Shown here in pieces: positions 59,118 to 64,000 of a DNA stretch of 64,000 bases. The stretch's first letter is position 1. Each line of letters opens with the position of its first letter. The DNA lies in assembly GCF_002002865.1 (NCBI RefSeq), contig NZ_CP019508.1:3018501-3082500 (forward strand), read 5' to 3'. The notes under the pieces are model-generated. The model was not told where the DNA came from. It searched no databases and worked only from the letters and a program-made list of their open reading frames with translations. The translations under genes and the position numbers were made by a program. This DNA is from Brevundimonas sp. LM2 (GTDB lineage Bacteria > Pseudomonadota > Alphaproteobacteria > Caulobacterales > Caulobacteraceae).

Positions 59118-60269
59118 ATGGCCTGGAGCGCGATTTCGACCCGAAACGAGACACCCCCGATCGCCCGGGGCGGGTGGCTGGACGCCCTGCGGTTCATCGT
59201 GGCGACCCTGATCATCCTGCACCATTTCCAGGCCGCCGGACCGGTGCCCCTGGCCGAGGCGGTGCATCCGGTGTTCAAGCGGGGCGGCTTCCTGCTGACC
59301 AACTTCTTCCTGATCGACAGCGGCTATGTGCTGATGCGGGTCTATGGAGGGGCGGTCGGGCGCGGGGCGCTATCGCCGGGCGACTTCCTGCTGAAGCGGG
59401 TCCTGCGGGTCTATCCGGCGCACCTGATCATGGGGCTGACGCTGGTGGCTCTGGTGCTGATCAGCACGGCCGCCGGGGTCGCCCCGCGCAATCCGGAGTG
59501 GTTCCGCTGGGACCAGCTGCCAGCCCAGCTGACCCTGACCCAGGCGTTCGGCGTCCCCGGCGGCCTCGGCTGGAACGCCCCCAGCTGGTCGATCTCGGCT
59601 TTGGTGGGCTGCTATGTGCTGTTCCCTTATCTGCTTCGTCTTCTGGCGCGGTTCGGTCCGTGGACGGGGCTGATCGCCGTCGTCGGCCTGTACGGGCTGG
59701 CGAACGCCGCCGCCCACGCCTGGCTGGGACATCCGGTCTATCAGATGCCGATGGGCTTCGGCTTCGTGCGGGCCCTGCCGCTGTTCGTGCTGGGCATGGG
59801 GCTGGCGGTGTTCAGCGAGCGGGTGTGGATGGCCCCGAGACTGGCGCGGATCCTGGGCCTCTCGGCCGCCGTCGGCCTGGCCGTGGTCCAGGCCTTCGAC
59901 AAGAACGCCCTGATCTCGCTGGGCTTCATCGCCCTTATCCTGCTGGCGGCCGGGGCCATTCCGGTGCGTCGCCCCTCGGAATGGATCGCGCGGGCCAGTG
60001 TGGTGTCGTTCTCGATGTTCATCACCAACGAGGTGGTGCGGATCGCCTGGTTCGGCGTGGCCAATGTGCTGATCTCCCGGTTCGCCCTGCCCGTCCCCGT
60101 CCAGTGGGGACTGTGGGGCGCGGGCGTGGTGGCGGCCGTGATCTTCGCCTTCGCCTTCCACGCCGCGGTCGACCAGCCGATCCAGAGCCGGATCAAGGCC
60201 TGGCTGGCGCGGCGGCGGCGGACCGCGCGGCCGGTCGAGCAGGGCGCGGTGGTTTCGCTCGAAGGCTGA
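59118..60269 (+). CDS. Acyltransferase family 3 (OafA/YrhL-like) membrane protein
   Basis: A 383-residue protein with about ten hydrophobic segments. GGWLDALRFIVATLIILHHFQAAGPVPL contains the family His in LHHF near the N-terminus; GFLLTNFFLIDSGYVLMRVYGG, FLLKRVLRVYPAHLIMGL and NAPSWSISALVGCYVLFPYLL are the conserved loops. These enzymes O-acetylate polysaccharides or glycolipids. The acceptor is not known; possibly surface glycan. It is divergent from fliQ. Confidence 0.92.
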   Translation: MAWSAISTRNETPPIARGGWLDALRFIVATLIILHHFQAAGPVPLAEAVHPVFKRGGFLLTNFFLIDSGYVLMRVYGGAVGRGALSPGDFLLKRVLRVYPAHLIMGLTLVALVLISTAAGVAPRNPEWFRWDQLPAQLTLTQAFGVPGGLGWNAPSWSISALVGCYVLFPYLLRLLARFGPWTGLIAVVGLYGLANAAAHAWLGHPVYQMPMGFGFVRALPLFVLGMGLAVFSERVWMAPRLARILGLSAAVGLAVVQAFDKNALISLGFIALILLAAGAIPVRRPSEWIARASVVSFSMFITNEVVRIAWFGVANVLISRFALPVPVQWGLWGAGVVAAVIFAFAFHAAVDQPIQSRIKAWLARRRRTARPVEQGAVVSLEG

Positions 60270-60321
60270 GGCCTTTTCGCGCATCGGCGAACCGGAGCGG
60301 CCGTTGCGGCTTTTGCCCGGC

Positions 60322-61224
60322 ATGGCCCATGACCGACTGCACCATGCCCCGCCCGCCGTCGCGCTTCGCGGCGAGATCGTCGACGGCGTCGCGCCGGCGC
60401 TGCACTACCTCGAACGCGGGCCCGCGGACGGACCGCCCGTGGTCCTGCTGCACGGCCTAGCCAGCCTGGCCCAGGAGATGCTGACGCCGCTGGCCGGGCC
60501 GCTGACGGGGGCCGGGTACAGGGCCATCGCCTTCGACCGGCCGGGTTATGGGTTCAGCGCTCCGGCGGGGCCCGATGCGATGTCGCCCCGCGACCAGGCG
60601 CGCGCCGTGGCCGGAGCCATGGCCTCCATCGGGGCGTCCGGCGCGGTCATCGTCGGGCACTCGTTCGGCGCGGCTCCGGCGCTGCTGCTGGGCGAGGACC
60701 CGGGCGCGGCACCCGCCGGCCTGGTCCTGATCAGCCCCTTCTGCCGCCCGACCCGGCCCGCCGCGGCACCGGGCCTGCGCGCCGCCAACGCACCCGGGAT
60801 CGGCCCGCTGATCCGCTCGGCCCTGCCGCGCATCGCCGGTCCCCTGGGGCGGCGGATGGTGCGGGCGGGGCTGCATGCCGGACAGGCCGCCCCGAATCCA
60901 ACGGCGTTTCCGTGGCGACGCATGGCTCAGGGCAGCGCCGTCCAGGCCATGGCCGGCGAGCTGCGCGGCTTCAACGCCGACATGACGGCGCTGCGGACAC
61001 GGCTGAAGGAGATCCGGGTGCCGACCGTGATCCTGGCCGATCCCGAGGATCCGGTCATCCCGATGAAGCCCCACGTGCGCTGGCTGACTCACAGGATGCC
61101 GGAGGCCACCGTCCGCTGGCGGGCCGCGGGGCATCTGCTGCACCATGCGGATCCTCAGGCCGTGGTCGCGGCGGTCCGCAGCGTCGATCCTGCGGCTCGG
61201 CCTGACGTGCGGCGAGCCGGCTGA
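60322..61224 (+). CDS. Alpha/beta hydrolase
   Basis: A 300-residue hydrolase: PPVVLLHGLASLAQEML (oxyanion HG), FDRPGYGFSAPAG, nucleophile elbow AVIVGHSFGAAPALLLG with Ser in GHSFG, and late PTVILADPEDPVIPMKPHV (Asp) and WRAAGHLLHHADP (His). No signal peptide, so cytosolic. It could be an esterase or haloalkane-type hydrolase; substrate unknown. Start ATG at 60322; the open frame has a TTG 6 codons upstream. Confidence 0.88.
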   Translation: MAHDRLHHAPPAVALRGEIVDGVAPALHYLERGPADGPPVVLLHGLASLAQEMLTPLAGPLTGAGYRAIAFDRPGYGFSAPAGPDAMSPRDQARAVAGAMASIGASGAVIVGHSFGAAPALLLGEDPGAAPAGLVLISPFCRPTRPAAAPGLRAANAPGIGPLIRSALPRIAGPLGRRMVRAGLHAGQAAPNPTAFPWRRMAQGSAVQAMAGELRGFNADMTALRTRLKEIRVPTVILADPEDPVIPMKPHVRWLTHRMPEATVRWRAAGHLLHHADPQAVVAAVRSVDPAARPDVRRAG

Positions 61225-61227
61225 CCG

Positions 61228-61971
61228 TCAGTCTTCGAGCTCGGCCCGGGCCTGGTCGGCCAGGTCGAAGAAGCGGGCGCGGACCTCGGCGGCATAGGGG
61301 TTGTCGCGTTCGATGGCGCGGAAGACGGCGGGCGAGTCGTGGCGGACCATCTCGACCGCCTGCAAGATGCGCTCGAAACTGGCCGTGGTCAGCCGCGTCG
61401 GCAGGGGCTCCATCGACAGCAGGACGCGCGCGATCAGATGGGTCAGACCCTGGACCGTGGCGGCCTCGCGGTCGTGGTCCTCGGGCGAGACGAGGAAGAC
61501 CTTCAGGCCCAGCGCATGACGGCAGAAGGCGGCGACGCGGCGGGCGATGCGGTCCCCGCGCACCGGACAGACGGCGATGCGGAGACCCTTGATGCCCCCG
61601 GCCGCGCTCTGGGGGCCGAACAGGGGGTGGGTGCCGACCACCTGAACACCCGTCGGCAGGGCCTCGGCCATCAGACGAGCGGGACCGACCTTCACCGAGC
61701 CGACGTCCAGCACCAGCGTGCCGGGCTGAAGGCTCGGCGCGAGGGCGGCGAGGGTTTCGGGCAGGACCCCGACCGGCACGGCTAGGACCACCACCGGACA
61801 GCCGGCGGCGGTCTCGAGATCGGTCAGGCGGGCCACGCCGCCGTCGTCCGTCGCCGCCGGGTCGTGGGCCAGGATTTCGAACCAGGGCGACAGGTGCCGG
61901 GCCGTCAGCCGTCCGAAGGCCCCATAGCCGATCAGGCCCAGGGTCGACCGCGGTCCGGCGGGAACGCTCAC
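61228..61971 (-). CDS. Prephenate/arogenate dehydrogenase family (TyrA-like)
   Basis: A 247-residue NAD(P)-dependent dehydrogenase. LGLIGYGAFGRLTARHL is the Rossmann motif GxGxxG, VVLAVPVGVLPETLAAL the second strand, and VVGTHPLFGPQSAAGGIKGLRI the substrate block seen in TyrA proteins. It lacks an ACT domain and is short for a prephenate dehydrogenase. It may be an arogenate-type enzyme in tyrosine synthesis. ATGA overlap with the dihydroorotase-family gene. Confidence 0.85.
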   Translation of the reverse strand: MSVPAGPRSTLGLIGYGAFGRLTARHLSPWFEILAHDPAATDDGGVARLTDLETAAGCPVVVLAVPVGVLPETLAALAPSLQPGTLVLDVGSVKVGPARLMAEALPTGVQVVGTHPLFGPQSAAGGIKGLRIAVCPVRGDRIARRVAAFCRHALGLKVFLVSPEDHDREAATVQGLTHLIARVLLSMEPLPTRLTTASFERILQAVEMVRHDSPAVFRAIERDNPYAAEVRARFFDLADQARAELED

Positions 61972-63302
61972 CGCGTCAGGGCTTCCTGGAAGTTGACGGG
62001 TCGGCCGTGGGCGGCGCCGATCAGCTCGCCGTCCGACATGATGACCCGGCCGCGCACGATCGTGGCCATGGGCCAGCCGGTCGCCTCGAACCCGTCGAAC
62101 GGGGTCCAGCCGCAGCGGCTGGCCTGCTGGTCGTGGGTGATGGTGCGCGTCGCCTTCAGGTCGACCAGGGTCAGGTCGGCGTCATAGCCCTCGGCCAGCC
62201 GCCCCTTGCCGGCGATGTTGAAGATGCGCTGGGCCCCGGCGGAGGTCAGGTCGACGAACCGCTCCAGCGTCATCCGGCCCTGGGCCACATGGGTCAGCAT
62301 GACCGGGACCAGGGTCTGGACCCCGGGCATGCCGGACGGCGAGGCCGGATAGGGCTTGGCCTTCTCCTCCTTGGTGTGCGGCGCGTGGTCGGAGCCGAGC
62401 ACGTCGACCACCCCCTGGGCGATGCCGCGCCACAGGCCGGCGATGTGGGGGGCGTTGCGGATCGGGGGATTCATCTGGGCATAGCCCTTGAGCCGGGCAT
62501 AGGCCTCGTCGCCGTCCAGGGTCAGGTGCTGGGGCGTGGTCTCGACCGTGGCGACGTCCTTGTGATGCGCCAGGAAGTCGATCTCCTCGGCGGTGGAGAC
62601 GTGCAGGACGTGGATGCGCTTGCCGGTCTCCCGGGCCAGGCCGACCAGGCGGCGGGTGGACATGATCGCGCTCTCGGCGTCGCGGACGTCGGTGTGGCTG
62701 GTCCAGTCGCCGGTGCGGGCCAGGCCGCGGCGCTCGGCCAGGCGGTATTCGTCCTCGGAATGGAAGGTGGCGCGGCGCGACACGGCGTTCAGCACCTGGC
62801 GTACGCCGTCGTCGTCGGCGATCAGCAGGTCGCCGGTCGAGGCCCCCATGAAGACCTTGATGCCGCAGCAGCCGGGCAGCCGCTCCAGCTCGCCCAGGTG
62901 GTCGACATTGCCGTGCGTGCCGCCGACGTAGAAGGCGTGATCCGTCCACATCCGGTCGCGGGCGCGGGCCAGCTTGTCGGCCAGGGTGTGGTCGTCGGTG
63001 GTGTTGGGCTGGGTGTTCGGCATCTCGAACACGGCGACGACGCCGCCCAGGGCGGCCGCGCGGCTGCCGGTCTCGAGGTCTTCCTTCCACTCCAGGCCCG
63101 GCTCGCGGAAATGGACCTGGGTGTCGATGACGCCGGGCAGGACGGTCAGGCCCGAAGCGTCCACCGTCTGACCCGCCGAGGCCTGGCCCAGGTCGCCGAT
63201 GAAGGCGATGCGGCCGTCGCGCACGCCGACGTCGGCCCGACCTCGACCGGCATGGTTCACCACCTCGCCGCCACGCACGATCAGGTCATAGGTCTGGGTC
63301 AT
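61968..63302 (-). CDS. Dihydroorotase-family amidohydrolase
   Basis: A 444-residue metal hydrolase of the dihydroorotase/allantoinase group, which cyclises carbamoyl-aspartate or opens related rings. GVIDTQVHFREPGLEWKED is the first metal block; CCGIKVFMGASTGD carries the candidate carboxylated Lys; FHSEDEYRL, HVLHVSTAEEIDF and VLGSDHAPHTKEEK complete the site. The usual HxH here reads QVH: the first His is Gln. The variant may be ordinary in this subfamily, or the enzyme may act on another ring or be a non-catalytic partner. Coupled to the TyrA-like gene. Confidence 0.88.
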   Translation of the reverse strand: MTQTYDLIVRGGEVVNHAGRGRADVGVRDGRIAFIGDLGQASAGQTVDASGLTVLPGVIDTQVHFREPGLEWKEDLETGSRAAALGGVVAVFEMPNTQPNTTDDHTLADKLARARDRMWTDHAFYVGGTHGNVDHLGELERLPGCCGIKVFMGASTGDLLIADDDGVRQVLNAVSRRATFHSEDEYRLAERRGLARTGDWTSHTDVRDAESAIMSTRRLVGLARETGKRIHVLHVSTAEEIDFLAHHKDVATVETTPQHLTLDGDEAYARLKGYAQMNPPIRNAPHIAGLWRGIAQGVVDVLGSDHAPHTKEEKAKPYPASPSGMPGVQTLVPVMLTHVAQGRMTLERFVDLTSAGAQRIFNIAGKGRLAEGYDADLTLVDLKATRTITHDQQASRCGWTPFDGFEATGWPMATIVRGRVIMSDGELIGAAHGRPVNFQEALTR

Positions 63303-63354
63303 CGAAGGGTCCGGTTCGAAAAATCAGGGTCTGAGTCGTCTGAACGGGTCGGGC

Positions 63355-63385
63355 GAAAACACCGTCCGACCCGTCCGACCCGTTC
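63355..63385 (-). repeat. GGTCGGACG repeat, intergenic copy
   Basis: On the minus strand the unit GGTCGGACG recurs, followed by GTGTTTTCGCCC. It is the complement-orientation relative of the repeat at 23656-23692, 52 bp upstream of the dihydroorotase-family gene. Confidence 0.65.
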
Positions 63386-63466
63386 GGGTCGAACGGGCGT
63401 CAGGGGCCGTATATAGGCGGTGAAATGCAGAGCCGGTAGTCGCCGACGCGCGGTTCGCCCTGCTGC

Positions 63467-64000
63467 TCAGCGCGGGGCGTCACCGCGGGCCAGCAGGCCC
63501 CGCGCGGCGCGCAGCACGCGGTCGGCGGGCAGGCCCATCATATGCTGGATGGCCTGGTTCAGCCGCGGGTCGACGGCCTTGAACTCCTCCAGCGAGCGTT
63601 CGCCGCGAATCGAGACCCCGCCCCAGGGGCCGATGCGGGTGTCGTCGGACGGGCCGAAGACGCCGACACTGGGCACGCCCGCCGCCACGGCCAGCTGGGT
63701 CCAGATCGAGTCCGCCCCGACATAGAGGCTGGCGCGCGACAGGGCGGCGGCGGTCTGGAGCCGGGTCAGCTTGCCCTGCAGCTCGATCACCCGGGTGCGG
63801 GGCACGGCCAGGCGGATGGTGTGGGCCAGGTCGCGGTCGGCCTCCTCGCCCACGATCATCAGCCGCCCCCCGGCCAGGGGCCCGCCGTCCGCCAGCAGGG
63901 GGGCGGCGACCTTGGCATAGCGCTCGGCCGGCCAGCGGGTGCCGATCCACTCGGTGCCGGGACCGACCGCCAGGATGGGGGCCGGGTCGCGGCCGATCAG
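63467..64000 (-). CDS. Glycosyltransferase family 9 (heptosyltransferase), partial
   Basis: The last 178 codons of a protein cut by the right edge. ILAVGPGTEWIGTRWPAERYAKVA, LMIVGEEADRDLAHTI, LQGKLTRLQTAAALSRASLYVGADSIWTQLAVAAGVPSVGVFGPSDDTRIGPWG are the C-terminal GT9 donor-binding domain with the typical W-x4-(F/Y) and GADSIxTQLA blocks. These enzymes add heptose to lipopolysaccharide core. N-terminal acceptor domain is outside the window. Confidence 0.92.
   Translation of the reverse strand: MIGRDPAPILAVGPGTEWIGTRWPAERYAKVAAPLLADGGPLAGGRLMIVGEEADRDLAHTIRLAVPRTRVIELQGKLTRLQTAAALSRASLYVGADSIWTQLAVAAGVPSVGVFGPSDDTRIGPWGGVSIRGERSLEEFKAVDPRLNQAIQHMMGLPADRVLRAARGLLARGDAPR

Overview
The window is a high-GC chromosomal segment from an alphaproteobacterium of the Caulobacterales. 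Brevundimonas or a close Caulobacter relative fits best. The evidence is the block cckA - flhB - fliR - fliQ with a CtrA-like half-site pair (TTAA-N7-TTAG) ahead of fliQ, the fdxA - CarD/CdnL neighbourhood, an alphaproteobacterial LexA box (GTTC-N7-GTTC) on uvrB, and strong GC bias at third codon positions that opens long antisense frames everywhere.

Layout. 1-5.5 kb: two SleB-type cell-wall hydrolases (the first cut by the window edge), a Dps mini-ferritin and small proteins. 4.0-8.9 kb: a translationally coupled operon nadA - M50 protease - nadB - Uma2 - nadC behind a clear promoter and a 21-bp palindromic operator. 9.1-16 kb: biosynthetic threonine deaminase, an Ogt / truncated Ada-AlkA pair, a HAAS membrane protein with a PadR regulator, and an XRE regulator with a membrane protein; the last two pairs carry tandem operator-like dyads. 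16-20.7 kb: secreted repeat protein, extensin-like lipoprotein and uvrB.

20.8-22.75 kb is the stand-out accessory locus: four tightly packed, lower-GC genes. They encode a Thoeris ThsB-like TIR protein, a second nucleotide-hydrolase/TIR-like protein, a RipA-like multi-pass membrane protein and a stand-alone SLOG-type sensor. I read this as a candidate NAD-derived second-messenger antiphage system in which the enzyme, sensor and membrane-effector roles, fused in known Thoeris ThsA proteins, are split over separate genes.

23-37 kb: housekeeping and envelope genes (FKBP isomerase, catabolic-type threonine deaminase, L21/L27 with a hairpin leader, CFA synthase, TAP-like hydrolase, NicO-like and CDF metal transporters, HmgA, SIMPL protein) and several intergenic palindromic repeats. 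A tRNA with anticodon CAT lies at 37.45 kb. 38.7-45.1 kb: a seven-gene overlapping operon (three glycosyltransferase types over four genes, acyl-CoA-dehydrogenase-like, PIG-L deacetylase, NodS-like methyltransferase) that looks like a modified glycan or glycolipid pathway of unknown product. It is followed by tRNA-Arg(CCT), which shows a swapped 19-56 tertiary pair.

45.5-64 kb: ABA4-like protein, Suv3-like helicase, MFS transporter, S4 protein, YceI, FdxA, CarD/CdnL, a PAS hybrid kinase, CckA, the flagellar export genes, an acyltransferase, an alpha/beta hydrolase, TyrA-like dehydrogenase with a dihydroorotase-family protein, and a partial heptosyltransferase at the right edge.
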